64,000 nucleotides of DNA from JANWXR01 sp964608265 (GCA_964608265.1 CAZSNP010000016.1:1-64000), one strand, 5' to 3'; positions 52,101 through 60,367 are shown, counted from the first letter of the stretch. Numbers and translations: made by a program. Notes: generated from the letters alone by a model not told the origin.

Positions 52101-52564
52101 GGGTTGGTGTAATACCCGAGGCCGCGATAATCGTTGTTGGCCCAGGCCAGCGCGCTGACCACTCCGACGGTGAGTGTCAGCAGGCTCAGCCCGAACAAGA
52201 GCAGAATATCCGCCCAGCGATCGGCCTGAGGAAAGGCGGCGATCCACACGATCAGCAGCAGGGCCAGGGCGCTGGCCGTGCGCACGAGCACCGGACTGAC
52301 GAGGGCGCTGTCGAGTTGCAGCGCTCCTCCCCAGCCCAATAAATCCAGCACGAAAGGCGGGAGCAGCGCGGCGAGGGCAAGCAGAAACAATCCGATCGCG
52401 GCGAACGCCAGACGGGCGCTCACCCAGTTGCGGTCGCGCCACCAGCCGCTGAGGGCGATGGCCGAGGCCATGCCCAGGACAAAAATCAGGGCGTAGTGAT
52501 AGAGAAGGCTGAGGGGGAATTCGCCGATCTCGGCGAGGAGGGTAGTCAGGGCTTCAGCCGACAT
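49115..52564 (-). CDS. Large histidine-kinase-like protein with 7TM, GAF-like and long coiled coil, no phospho-acceptor His
   Basis: 1149 residues. N-terminal ~240 residues have about seven transmembrane helices, followed by a GAF-like domain (about 260-430). Residues about 440-890 are one long Gln/Glu/Ala-rich coiled coil. Then comes a HisKA-like segment (SLSQELRQPLAAIVGYSDLL) in which the H-box SHELRxPL has Gln918 in place of His (codon 49811-49813). The HATPase_c domain follows (about 1015-1130) with DTGGGV and GDTGVGLSVAK; its N-box has HLLSNAGNAS, the second Asn kept. It may be a sensor or scaffold that binds ATP but cannot autophosphorylate in the usual way. A TATAAT lies at 52600-52605. 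Confidence 0.88.
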   Translation of the reverse strand: MSAEALTTLLAEIGEFPLSLLYHYALIFVLGMASAIALSGWWRDRNWVSARLAFAAIGLFLLALAALLPPFVLDLLGWGGALQLDSALVSPVLVRTASALALLLIVWIAAFPQADRWADILLLFGLSLLTLTVGVVSALAWANNDYRGLGYYTNPNNVWESGWLLAHIVFIVAGGLLIAVRRRDNWPLGLAVLVVLLPGYVFHSLKFEPEAQFPFAVRYLELIAMPLFAALVYRRVNAQPSATVTQATPLTAPAAPSAPTETRARLDPKVIAALSGLNTAANAEELAGRVTEAVAHASGADLCMLIAPPDELGASAVQNAFHRVREQHLPGAPLPINDLPRLRAALEAPSPTRIAPEQHAAEVRRITNAVNLGQTGPTLVLPLRLNDKLVSALLVMGLPGGTRKDWTADDEQLLSAFRDPLADVLSSDGKLNRMQRSLDKVQAQAATAEDARRTARLEADQLRIALEDARSEALRLNQDIQQLRLEMPAMPVAAAAAAATATDDDLREKLETAEFELETQRQDLEAQQAEIERLNDRLAEAERQRNEFRSELEPFRANASAFSTQSAEIERVQAALRSAEARRAELEDELEQLRSLMQADEAQAAEWRTQVESLTQQMATLRFELAEVTTQRTQLESEVTQLRANWLDTERQAAAEWRERYERAQQELAAAHSEVKEKTKPLAEARAALEVEITELREKLEAQQAHADTLQLDYDFVVQQEQGLRADLEQARLEIERLTGKGSATSEAEARLQAAHAELAQTRALLATKEGELAAALAAAAQMTQLAGLQAQFETMRAQFAEAQAALARKDQQLAEAQAGTAEAQAARAQLAEVQAALRTSQTQLATKERELTDAMAALAELSNQTHALTLVQKDLADKEQQLQLMQASLTAPSGSAAEASRPFLPEASMEIIISLSQELRQPLAAIVGYSDLLLGESVGILGVLQRKFMERIKASCERMEALLNDLIRVTDIDAGTLQLVPESLDIFDIVEDAILSCGAQFREKGINLRLDVADNLPAVSADRDALRQIFTHLLSNAGNASGVEGEVMLKVHNEAGAGGSGLLIAVKDTGGGVAPEDQPRVFSRHYRADAPLIAGLGDTGVGLSVAKALVEAHGGRIWLTSEPGKGSTFNVVLPVHTPTNGVYAKAQA

Positions 52565-52599
52565 ACGGTTTGCATACGCCGAATCGAAAATCCGTGCGG

Positions 52600-52605
52600 A
52601 TTATA
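52600..52605 (-). promoter_or_regulatory. -10 box (TATAAT) for the histidine-kinase-like gene
   Basis: Perfect minus-strand TATAAT, 35 bases upstream of ATG 52564. No clear -35. Confidence 0.4.
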
Positions 52606-52769
52606 GCACACGGTTTAAGGATGATTTGAGCGTGCAAGAGTCATGCGCGTCGCCCGATCTGGTTCGGCGCGAAGTTGCGGCTGAGGTAAAATCCCGCCCG
52701 CAGTCCAGGCGTAAGGGTGCCTTAATCTTTGTATGCCACCCTGTTTGAGTGAACATAGTCTGGAGCGTG

Positions 52770-52775
52770 TATAAA
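52770..52775 (+). promoter_or_regulatory. -10 box (TATAAA) for the ECF sigma gene, with possible -35 at 52745
   Basis: TATAAA five bases before ATG 52781, with TTGAGT at 52745-52750 (19-base spacer). The start site would fall on or near the ATG, implying a leaderless transcript. A short inverted repeat AGGGTG/CACCCT (52714-52742) lies upstream and could bind a regulator. Confidence 0.4.
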
Positions 52776-52780
52776 CTCCG

Positions 52781-53380
52781 ATGAGTGCCGACAGGCCCCC
52801 GGCCGAACTTGACCAATGGATCCGACGCGGCTCAGCCGGCGAAGAGCCGGCCTGCGCGGCGCTGTTCGATCATTACTATCCGCAGGTCTTTCGGCTGTCG
52901 TTGGGCCTCCTCAACGATTGGCACGACGCCGAGGAAGTTGCGCAGGACACGTTCGTGTACGCGCTGAAGAACCTGGCCCGCTACGACGCCACCCGCTCAG
53001 CCTTCCGCACGTGGCTGTTCACCATCGCCCTGAGCCGCTGCCGCAACAAGCGCCGGCGCAAGTTCTTCGAGCTGCTGCCGCTTGAGTCGCTGGCCGCCGA
53101 CAGCGTGCCGGTGCCGCGCGAAGTCGAGTCAGCCCTCGACCGGCGCGGCCTGAAGCGACAAATGTGGCAGGCCCTGCAGGCGCTCTCGCCCCAGTTGCGC
53201 GAGGCCGTTGTGCTGCGGTATCTCGGCGAGATGCGCTTCAAGGAAGTCGGCGAGGCGTTGGGCTGCAACCCGAAGACGGCCGAATCGCGCGCGCGGTTGG
53301 GCGTGGCGGCGATCCGCAAACACCTCCGCAGCAGCAGCCTGGGGTGGGAGACGGCCCTGAGCGAAATGGCGGCCTGGTAA
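52781..53380 (+). CDS. ECF-type RNA polymerase sigma factor
   Basis: 199 residues with sigma region 2 (ALFDHYYPQVFRLSLGLL; WHDAEEVAQDTFVYALKNL) and region 4 (LSPQLREAVVLRYLGEMRFK; EVGEALGCNPKTAESRARLG). No region 1 or 3, the ECF (group IV) layout. The next gene, four bases downstream, encodes a small membrane protein likely to be its anti-sigma-like partner. Target promoters cannot be inferred. Confidence 0.93.
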   Translation: MSADRPPAELDQWIRRGSAGEEPACAALFDHYYPQVFRLSLGLLNDWHDAEEVAQDTFVYALKNLARYDATRSAFRTWLFTIALSRCRNKRRRKFFELLPLESLAADSVPVPREVESALDRRGLKRQMWQALQALSPQLREAVVLRYLGEMRFKEVGEALGCNPKTAESRARLGVAAIRKHLRSSSLGWETALSEMAAW

Positions 53381-53384
53381 ACAA

Positions 53385-53753
53385 ATGAGCTTGCAATCCG
53401 ACGACCCAACCCTCCGCGTCCTGGCGAGCGCGGTGAACGACATCCACATTCCGGCGCGAGCGGCCTGGCTCACCGTTCGGGCGACGATGCGAGCGGCAGT
53501 CATTCCGGCCCCGCGGCGTTTTGCGCTTCGCTCGGTGATGGCGAGCGTGAGCGCCATCGCTGCCTTCTTCGTTTTTTCGCAGGCCAGCCTCATCAACGCG
53601 CTGGCCGACCCGACGGTGACCGCCGGCTTTGTGCCCGCGCCGCAGGTCGCACTCAGCACGCCGGTTGCCAGTGTTGCGCAGCCCGCCGCCACGATGACGC
53701 CCCAGCCGGGCACCAATGTGGCCCCGATCCCGTTGCCGCCCGATCGCAGCTAA
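53385..53753 (+). CDS. Small single-pass membrane protein, possible anti-sigma partner
   Basis: 122 residues: a cytoplasmic N-terminus of about 45 residues, one transmembrane helix (SVMASVSAIAAFFVFSQASL, about 50-70) and a Pro/Ala/Thr-rich outer tail. This is the topology of an anti-sigma factor, but there is no zinc-finger HxxxCxxC motif, so the role is inferred from position only. Start four bases after the sigma stop. Confidence 0.65.
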   Translation: MSLQSDDPTLRVLASAVNDIHIPARAAWLTVRATMRAAVIPAPRRFALRSVMASVSAIAAFFVFSQASLINALADPTVTAGFVPAPQVALSTPVASVAQPAATMTPQPGTNVAPIPLPPDRS

Positions 53754-53757
53754 TCAC

Positions 53758-54570
53758 ATGGAAGAACGTCTGCAGAAACTCCTCGCGCAGGCGGGCCACG
53801 GCTCGCGCCGGGCGTGCGAGGACCTCATCACGCAGGGCCGCGTGCGCGTCAACGGCGAGCGCGCCATCCTGGGGCAGAAGGCTGACCCGGCGCGCGACAC
53901 CATCACCCTCGACGGCGAGCGATTGGCCGCGCCCGGCAAGTTGATATACATTCTGCTCCACAAGCCGCGCGGCGTCGTCTCGTCGCTCGAGGCGCAGGGC
54001 GAGCGAAAGACGGTGGTGGATTTGGTGCCCGAACACATCCGCCGCAACGCGCGGTTGTACCCGGTCGGGCGGCTTGATCTCGACAGCGAGGGTGTGATCG
54101 TGCTGACGAACGATGGCGACCTGACCAACACCCTCACCCATCCCCGTTACGGCGTGGAGAAGGAATACCGCGTTTTGGTGAAAGGCCAGCCGGATGGCGA
54201 ACGATTGGACGCGTGGCGGCGCGGCGTCGTCATCGAGAACCGCGAGACCGGTGAGCGCTACCGCAGCCGGCCGGCGAAGGTGCGCCGCGAGGAATCAGGC
54301 GCCCGCGAGACCACCTGGTTGCGTGTGATCGTGAAGGAAGGCAGGAAGCACGAGCTGCGCGATATCGGCCTGACCCTCGGGCTGCCGGTTGAACGCCTCA
54401 TCCGGGTGCGGCTCGGTTCGCTGGAGCTGGGTGAGTTGCGGGCGCGTGAGTGGCGGGAACTTACCCCCACCGAAGTGCGGGCGCTCAAGCGCGAGGGCAG
54501 CCAAGGCGACAAGGGCAACGCGGGACCACGACGAAACTCGCCGGGCAAGGCCCAGCGTCCCGGACGGTGA
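53758..54570 (+). CDS. rluB: Ribosomal large-subunit pseudouridine synthase B-like
   Basis: 270 residues. S4 domain at the N-terminus (ERLQKLLAQAGHGSRRACEDLI), then the RsuA/RluB catalytic region GRLDLDSEGVIVLTNDGDL with the essential Asp, and KEGRKHELRDIG. It isomerises a uridine of 23S rRNA (RluB) or 16S rRNA (RsuA); RluB is favoured by the family but not certain. I chose ATG 53758; an upstream in-frame start is inside the previous gene. The C-terminus is a basic, low-complexity tail. Confidence 0.9.
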   Translation: MEERLQKLLAQAGHGSRRACEDLITQGRVRVNGERAILGQKADPARDTITLDGERLAAPGKLIYILLHKPRGVVSSLEAQGERKTVVDLVPEHIRRNARLYPVGRLDLDSEGVIVLTNDGDLTNTLTHPRYGVEKEYRVLVKGQPDGERLDAWRRGVVIENRETGERYRSRPAKVRREESGARETTWLRVIVKEGRKHELRDIGLTLGLPVERLIRVRLGSLELGELRAREWRELTPTEVRALKREGSQGDKGNAGPRRNSPGKAQRPGR

Positions 54571-54588
54571 ACGATCCTGGAGTTGAGA

Positions 54589-57500
54589 ATGACGACAGCA
54601 ACCTTTGACGACGACAAGACCTCAGTGCTCGACCGCCCGGCGTGGAGCGTGTTGGCGCTGGATTGGGAGAAGGCGCTCTACGCGGTGCTCATCATCGCCG
54701 CCTTCGTCACGCGCTTCTACGATGTCGGCGCGCGGGTGATGAGCCACGACGAGAGCCTGCACACGCAATACTCGTGGTACCTGTACAAGAACGGCAACTA
54801 TCAACACTCGCCGATGATGCACGGGCCGCTCAAATTCCATCTGACGGCCTTCACCTACTGGCTCCTGGGCGACGACGACTTCACCTCGCGCCTCGCCACC
54901 TCGCTGATGGGCGTGGCGGCGGTCGGGTTGTGTTACTTCTTCCGCAAGTGGCTGGGCCGAACCGGCGCGCTGGTCGCCGCGCTGCTGCTGCTTATCTCAC
55001 CATACCAGCTCTACTACGCCCGCTACATCCGCGATGAGCCGTACGTGATGGTGTGGGGGATGCTGATTGCGTTGATGATCTTCAACTACATGGAGAGCCG
55101 CGCCCCCAGGTTCCTCTACGGGCTGGCCGCCGTCAGCGCCTTGTTCTACGCGACGATGGAGAGTTCCTTCATCTATGTCGCCATCGCGATGTTCTTCCTC
55201 GGGCTGTACTTCCTATATGAGCTTTTGGTGCTGCAATGGCCCCGGCCCGAGATGCGCACGGCCTTTTGGGGGTTGATGGCGGTCGCCGGGGTGCTGGCAG
55301 CCGTCGGCGTCGGCCTGTTCTTCATGCGCGACCGATTGGGCATCTCGCCGCTGGATGGAGGGCAGGTTCAGGCGCCGGCCGAGCCGGGGCGGCTGACGCC
55401 GGAAGGCGGCCCGATCTCGGCGATGGAGGGTTACGCCGATCTGGCCTGGCTGGGCGCCCTCATCGCCGGGGCCTTCGCGTTGTGGGTCGTCGTGCGCGCC
55501 TTCGGGCAGGAACGCTTCCGCCAATTCGCGGCCATTGACCTCATCGCCGTGCTGGGCCTGTTTGTGCTGCCGCAACTGGCTGCGCTGCCGGTGCGCGGGC
55601 TGGGCTTCAACCCGGTCAATTACAACCCGCCGCCGATGACGGGATTTGATGTCGGGGCGTTCTTCACCTCGGATGCCGGTGTGACGGTGCTGGTGACGGT
55701 GGTGCTCGTGATCGTTTCGCTCGGCCTGGGGGCGCTGTGGAATCTGCGCGTCTTCCTCATCTGCGCGGCGATCTTCTACGGCATCTACATCCCGCTCTTC
55801 ACGACCTTCTTCACCAACGGCGCGGGCCTGGCCACCGGCATGATCGGCTCGCTCGGCTACTGGCTCGAGCAGCACGGCGTGCGGCGCGGCAGCCAGCCCT
55901 GGTATTACTACGCCGTCATCAACCTGCCGCTGTACGAATTCCTGCCGGCCCTCGGGGCGTTGTTCGCCGGCGGCCTCGGCCTCTATCGCTTGTTCAATCG
56001 GCCGCCGGTCGCGGCACCGGCGGATGAGGCTCAAACGGGGCCAAAGTTCCCGGCGTTGCTGTACATCGGCTGGTGGAGCGTACTGGCCTTCGGGGCGTTC
56101 AGCGTTGCCGGTGAAAAAATGCCGTGGCTGACGACGCACATCTGTCTGCCGCTGATCTTGCTCAGCGGCTGGGCCATCGGGCAAGTGATCGACTCAATCA
56201 ACTGGAGTCACTTCCGCGAGCAACGGGCCTGGATCGTGGCCCTGCTCCTGCCGCTCACCCTCGTCGCCATCCTCGGGGGCATCGGGCAGTTGCTCGGCAA
56301 CGGCGCGCCGCTGACGGGCGAACGCTCGGAGATTCAGACCGCCGCTGCCATCGGCGGCTTTGTGGCGGCGTTGGTTGTGGTCGTCATCGGCGTGGCCGGG
56401 CTGTATCGCTGGGGCGCGCCGTTGGGTTGGGGCAACGTGGCCCGCCTGGCCACGCTGACGGTCTTCGGGCTGCTCGCCCTCGTCACCGCCCGCACCGCCT
56501 ACATCGCCACCTTCATCAACTACGATTACGCCAACGAGTTCCTCGTCTACGCTCACGGCGCGCGCGGCGTCAAGACGGTGATGGATCAGATCGAGGACAT
56601 CTCCGAGCGCACCACCGATGGCCTCGGCCTGCGCGTGGCCTACGACTCGCCGGTGGCCTGGCCGATGACGTGGTACATGCGCAACTACAAAAATCAGGTT
56701 TTCTACGGCGACACGCCCAGCCGCGCGCAACTGCAGGACGTGCCCGTCGTCATCGCCAGCGACAAAAACGCCAGCCGGGTCGAGACCTTGCTGGGCGACA
56801 GCTACTACAAGTTCGACTACATCCGCATGGTCTGGCCGATGCAGGATTACTTCCCGACCGACAAATCCATCGGCGAACGCATCTTGACCAGCCTCGGCGA
56901 CGCGCGGATGCGGCAGGCGCTGTGGAACATCTGGTGGGCCCGCGATTACACGCTGTATCAGGAGTTGACGGCTGAAACGAACCCGGGCCGGTCGTTCGAA
57001 CTGGCGCAGTGGCCGATGGCCGACCGGATGAAGATGTACGTCCGCAAAGACATCGCCGCGCAGATCTGGAGCTTCGGCGTCGGCCCGACGCAGCTGGCCG
57101 TCGAAGTGGAGAAGGATCCGTACCTCGAGGCGCGCCAGACCATCGCCGCGAACTTCATCTTCGGGGTGCAGGGGCAGGGCGACGGCCAGTTCAACGCGCC
57201 GCGCGGCATCGCCATCGGCCCCGATGGCTCGGTGTATGTCGCCGATACCTTCAATCACCGGATTCAGAAGTATGATGCCGAAGGTCAATTTGTCCTGGCC
57301 TTTGGCCGCTTCGGTGATCTTTCCAAGGGGACGGGCAGCGAGGGCGGCACGTTCAACGAGCCGTGGGGCATCGGCGTGGGGCCGGATGGCTCGGTGTACG
57401 TCGCCGATACGTGGAACTATCGCGTGCAGAAGTTCGACGCGGAGGGCCGCTTCGTGCGGATGTGGGGCAAGTTCGGTCAGGACGGCGCCTTTGACTCGTT

Positions 57501-58035
57501 CTACGGCCCGCGCGACATCGCCGTGGATGCGCAGGGCAACGTGTATGTGACCGACACCGGCAACAAGCGCGTGGTGGTTTTTGATCCAAACGGCCTCGGC
57601 CTGACGAGCATCGGCTCGGAGGGCTTTGAGCCGGGGCTGTTCGATGAGCCGGTCGGGCTGGCGATGGCGGCGGATGGCTCGCTGTATGTGGCCGACACCT
57701 GGAACCAGCGCATTCAGCGCTTCCGCCCGAATGGCGTGGATGGCGAGTACCTGTTCGACACCGAGATCAAAGTGAAGGCGTGGCAGGGCACCTCGGTGGA
57801 GAACAAACCCTTTATCACCACCGATACCCAGGGCCGCATCTACGTCACCGATCCGGAGGGCTTCCGCGTGCTGGTGTTCAGCGAGGCGGGTGAGTTCCTT
57901 ACGACGTGGGGCGACCCCGGCGCCGACAACACGACCTTCTCGACGATCTCCGGCATCGAAGTGGACGCCGCCGGTAATGTGTACGTGGTGGACTCCGGCA
58001 ACCATCGCGTGATGCGCTTCCCGCTTTTGCCATAG
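54589..58035 (+). CDS. Agl23/TIGR03663-type membrane glycosyltransferase fused to NHL propeller
   Basis: 1148 residues. The first ~640 residues are polytopic, ArnT/PMT-like: MSHDESLHTQYSWYL gives the DE catalytic pair, followed by YYARYIRDEPYVMVW and about 11-13 helices. Residues about 640-850 form a soluble extracytoplasmic part. The end (about 855-1148) has six NHL repeats, e.g. GIAIGPDGSVYVADTFNHRI, SVYVADTWNYRVQKF, NVYVTDTGNKRVVVF, SLYVADTWNQRIQRF. The family is linked to transfer or flipping of lipid-linked sugars; the propeller probably binds glycan or protein outside the cell. ATG 54589 has GGAG upstream. Confidence 0.88.
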   Translation: MTTATFDDDKTSVLDRPAWSVLALDWEKALYAVLIIAAFVTRFYDVGARVMSHDESLHTQYSWYLYKNGNYQHSPMMHGPLKFHLTAFTYWLLGDDDFTSRLATSLMGVAAVGLCYFFRKWLGRTGALVAALLLLISPYQLYYARYIRDEPYVMVWGMLIALMIFNYMESRAPRFLYGLAAVSALFYATMESSFIYVAIAMFFLGLYFLYELLVLQWPRPEMRTAFWGLMAVAGVLAAVGVGLFFMRDRLGISPLDGGQVQAPAEPGRLTPEGGPISAMEGYADLAWLGALIAGAFALWVVVRAFGQERFRQFAAIDLIAVLGLFVLPQLAALPVRGLGFNPVNYNPPPMTGFDVGAFFTSDAGVTVLVTVVLVIVSLGLGALWNLRVFLICAAIFYGIYIPLFTTFFTNGAGLATGMIGSLGYWLEQHGVRRGSQPWYYYAVINLPLYEFLPALGALFAGGLGLYRLFNRPPVAAPADEAQTGPKFPALLYIGWWSVLAFGAFSVAGEKMPWLTTHICLPLILLSGWAIGQVIDSINWSHFREQRAWIVALLLPLTLVAILGGIGQLLGNGAPLTGERSEIQTAAAIGGFVAALVVVVIGVAGLYRWGAPLGWGNVARLATLTVFGLLALVTARTAYIATFINYDYANEFLVYAHGARGVKTVMDQIEDISERTTDGLGLRVAYDSPVAWPMTWYMRNYKNQVFYGDTPSRAQLQDVPVVIASDKNASRVETLLGDSYYKFDYIRMVWPMQDYFPTDKSIGERILTSLGDARMRQALWNIWWARDYTLYQELTAETNPGRSFELAQWPMADRMKMYVRKDIAAQIWSFGVGPTQLAVEVEKDPYLEARQTIAANFIFGVQGQGDGQFNAPRGIAIGPDGSVYVADTFNHRIQKYDAEGQFVLAFGRFGDLSKGTGSEGGTFNEPWGIGVGPDGSVYVADTWNYRVQKFDAEGRFVRMWGKFGQDGAFDSFYGPRDIAVDAQGNVYVTDTGNKRVVVFDPNGLGLTSIGSEGFEPGLFDEPVGLAMAADGSLYVADTWNQRIQRFRPNGVDGEYLFDTEIKVKAWQGTSVENKPFITTDTQGRIYVTDPEGFRVLVFSEAGEFLTTWGDPGADNTTFSTISGIEVDAAGNVYVVDSGNHRVMRFPLLP

Positions 58036-58060
58036 TCCCGCAATGGAATGACAGCCGCCG

Positions 58061-58094
58061 AACGGACGAGGGCGAACCACCATCCTCGTCCGTT
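58061..58094 (+). terminator. 11-bp stem-loop after the Agl23-NHL gene
   Basis: AACGGACGAGG (58061-58071) and CCTCGTCCGTT (58084-58094) with a 12-base loop, 26 bases past the stop. Following bases are TGCC, so only a weak T-tract. Confidence 0.5.
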
Positions 58095-58098
58095 TGCC

Positions 58099-58188
58099 GT
58101 GTGCACGCAAAGGTTGTCAGCCGGTGAGCAGACCGACGCGGTCGTCGAGACCGCGTTGGTCTTTTCCCGACAACTCGTGCGTGCACAC
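58099..58188 (+). other. Nested inverted repeats between the Agl23-NHL gene and sucC
   Basis: Outer arms GTGTGCACGCA...TTGTC (58099-58118) and the matching GACAA...TGCGTGCACAC (58169-58188); inner arms AGACCGACGCGGTC (58130-58143) and GACCGCGTTGGTCT (58149-58162), 13 of 14 pairs, loop GTCGA, followed by TTTT. The inner hairpin looks like a terminator; the outer pair is unexplained. Confidence 0.6.
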
Positions 58189-58227
58189 CCGTATGCCTCT
58201 TCAGGCGTCCGGTATCGGTATCCGATG

Positions 58228-58233
58228 TATAAT
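58228..58233 (+). promoter_or_regulatory. -10 box (TATAAT) for sucCD
   Basis: Perfect TATAAT about 52 bases before the sucC start, giving a short leader that contains GGAGG. The hairpin GGCCC-GCCAT-GGGCC lies in the leader. No clear -35. Confidence 0.45.
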
Positions 58234-58284
58234 TTCGCGCGGCCCGCCATGGGCCATACCCCCTCAAACCAAAGTGGAGGCCCC

Positions 58285-59424
58285 TTGAAACTTCACGAAT
58301 ATCAGTCGAAGCAACTGTTTGCGCAACACGGTGTGCCCATCCCCAAAGGGCGCGTGGCGACGACGGCGCAGGAGGCGCGTGATATCTGTATCGAACTCGG
58401 CGGCCGGGCGGTCATCAAGAGCCAGGTGCTGGTGGGCGGGCGTGGCAAGGCCGGCGGCATCAAGCTGGCGAAGTCGCCGCAGGACGCCGAGGACCTGGCG
58501 GCGCAGATTCTGGCGATGCACATCAAAGGCCTGCCGGTGCGCAAAGTGCTGGTGGATGAAGCCGCCGACATCAAGAAGGAGATCTACCTCGGCATCACGA
58601 ATGATCGCGCGGCGCGCAGGCCGGTGATCATTTGCTCGTCGGAGGGCGGCGTCGAGATCGAGGAGGTGGCCAGGACCAACCCGGAGGCCATCATCCGCGA
58701 ACACATCGACCCGATCATGGGGCTGCGCGATTACGAAATCCGCAACATCGCCCTGAGCATCAACCTGCCGCGCGAACACTGGAAGGCGTTCGGGCAAATC
58801 CTGGGCGGCCTGTATCAAACCTATCGCGACACCGACGCCTCGCTGGCCGAGATCAACCCGCTGGTCATCAACGGCGCCGGGCAGCTCGTGGCCCTCGACG
58901 GCAAAATCGTCCTCGACGACAACGCGCTGTTTCGCCATCCCAACCTGGCCGAGATGCGCGACCTCGATGAGGAGTCGCCGCAGGAAACTGAGGCGCGCAA
59001 ATACGGATTGAGCTACGTCAACCTTGGCGGCGAGATCGGCTGCCTGGTGAACGGCGCGGGCCTGGCGATGGGGACGATGGACATCGTCAAACACTTCGGC
59101 GGCACCCCGGCCAATTTCCTCGACATCGGCGGCGGCGCGGGCGCGGATAAAGTTGCGGCGGCGCTCAAGATCATCATGTCGGAGCCGAACCTCAAGGCCA
59201 TCCTCATCAATATCTTTGGCGGCATCACGCGCTGCGATGAAGTTGCCAGGGGCATCATCGCGGCGATGAAGGAGGTCGGGGTGGGCGTGCCGATGGTGGT
59301 GCGGCTGGTGGGCACCAACGAGGAGGAGGGCCGGCGCCTGCTGGCCGACGCCAATCTGATCACGGCGGCCTCGCTGGCCGAAGCGGCCCAGAAGGCGGTC
59401 GCGGCGGCGCGGAATCACCAATAA
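58285..59424 (+). CDS. sucC: Succinyl-CoA synthetase beta subunit
   Basis: 379 residues. ATP-grasp N-terminal domain (KLHEYQSKQLFAQHGVPIPK; SQVLVGGRGKAGGIKLAK; SLAEINPLVINGAGQLVALD) and the C-terminal CoA-ligase-like domain (NGAGLAMGTMDIVKHFGG; NIFGGITRCDEVARGII). It forms succinyl-CoA from succinate, ATP/GTP and CoA (TCA cycle). The start is TTG 58285, chosen because GGAGG precedes it and the protein begins with the family's KLHEYQ. Confidence 0.94.
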   Translation: MKLHEYQSKQLFAQHGVPIPKGRVATTAQEARDICIELGGRAVIKSQVLVGGRGKAGGIKLAKSPQDAEDLAAQILAMHIKGLPVRKVLVDEAADIKKEIYLGITNDRAARRPVIICSSEGGVEIEEVARTNPEAIIREHIDPIMGLRDYEIRNIALSINLPREHWKAFGQILGGLYQTYRDTDASLAEINPLVINGAGQLVALDGKIVLDDNALFRHPNLAEMRDLDEESPQETEARKYGLSYVNLGGEIGCLVNGAGLAMGTMDIVKHFGGTPANFLDIGGGAGADKVAAALKIIMSEPNLKAILINIFGGITRCDEVARGIIAAMKEVGVGVPMVVRLVGTNEEEGRRLLADANLITAASLAEAAQKAVAAARNHQ

Positions 59425-59472
59425 CGGAAAACTCATAACCAGAGATTGGTTATTGGTTGCCTGGACAAACAC

Positions 59473-60333
59473 ATGAGCATTCTCGTCAACAAAGACACAC
59501 GCCTCATCGTGCAGGGCATCACCGGGCGCGAGGGGTTGTTTCATACCAAGCAGATGGTCGCCGCCGGCACGAAGGTCGTGGCGGGCGTGACGCCGGGCAA
59601 GGGCGGTGAGTGGGTGGAGGGCAACATCCCGGTGTTCGAGACGGTGAAGTCGGCCGTGGAATCCACCGGGGCGAATTGCTCCGTCATCTTCGTGCCGGCC
59701 AAGTTCGCGCCGGATTCGATTTACGAGGCCGCCGACGCCGGCCTGCCGCTCATCGTCTGCATCTCCGACTGGCTGCCGGTGCAGGATATGATGAAGGCGC
59801 GCCAATACCTCGACGCGCGCGGCATCAAACTCATCGGCCCGAACTGCCCCGGGCTGCTGACTCCGGGCGAGGCCAAGGTCGGCATCATCCCCTATCACAT
59901 CGCCAGGCCCGGCAACGTGGGCCTGGTGTCGCGCTCGGGCACGCTGACGTATGAAGTCGTGGCGGCGCTCACCGCGCACGGCATGGGGCAAAGCACCTGC
60001 GTCGGCATCGGCGGTGACCCGGTGAAGGGGCTGAACTTCATTGACGTACTGGCGATGTTCGAGGCCGACCCGCAAACCGAGAAAGTGGTGATGATCGGTG
60101 AGATCGGCGGCAACGACGAGGAACGCGCCGCGGAGTTCATCGCCAGCAAAATGACCAAGCCGGTCGCGGCCTTCATCGCCGGGCAGACGGCGCCGCCCGG
60201 CAAACGCATGGGCCACGCCGGCGCCATCATCGAGGGCGGCTCGGGCACCGCCGAGGACAAGGTCAGAGCCCTCGAAGCTGCGCGGGTCAAGGTCGCCAAA
60301 CATCCCGAAGAAATCCCGGGCCTGTTGAGTTAG
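59473..60333 (+). CDS. sucD: Succinyl-CoA synthetase alpha subunit
   Basis: 286 residues. CoA-binding Rossmann domain (RLIVQGITGREG; VAGVTPGKGG), GPNCPGLLTPGEAKVGI, and the phospho-His in GHAGAIIEGGSGTAEDK (about residue 246). Forms the complex with SucC, whose gene ends 48 bases upstream. Start ATG 59473. Confidence 0.95.
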   Translation: MSILVNKDTRLIVQGITGREGLFHTKQMVAAGTKVVAGVTPGKGGEWVEGNIPVFETVKSAVESTGANCSVIFVPAKFAPDSIYEAADAGLPLIVCISDWLPVQDMMKARQYLDARGIKLIGPNCPGLLTPGEAKVGIIPYHIARPGNVGLVSRSGTLTYEVVAALTAHGMGQSTCVGIGGDPVKGLNFIDVLAMFEADPQTEKVVMIGEIGGNDEERAAEFIASKMTKPVAAFIAGQTAPPGKRMGHAGAIIEGGSGTAEDKVRALEAARVKVAKHPEEIPGLLS

Positions 60334-60367
60334 GCCCCTCGCCTGTCAGCCCAATCGGAGGATCGCC

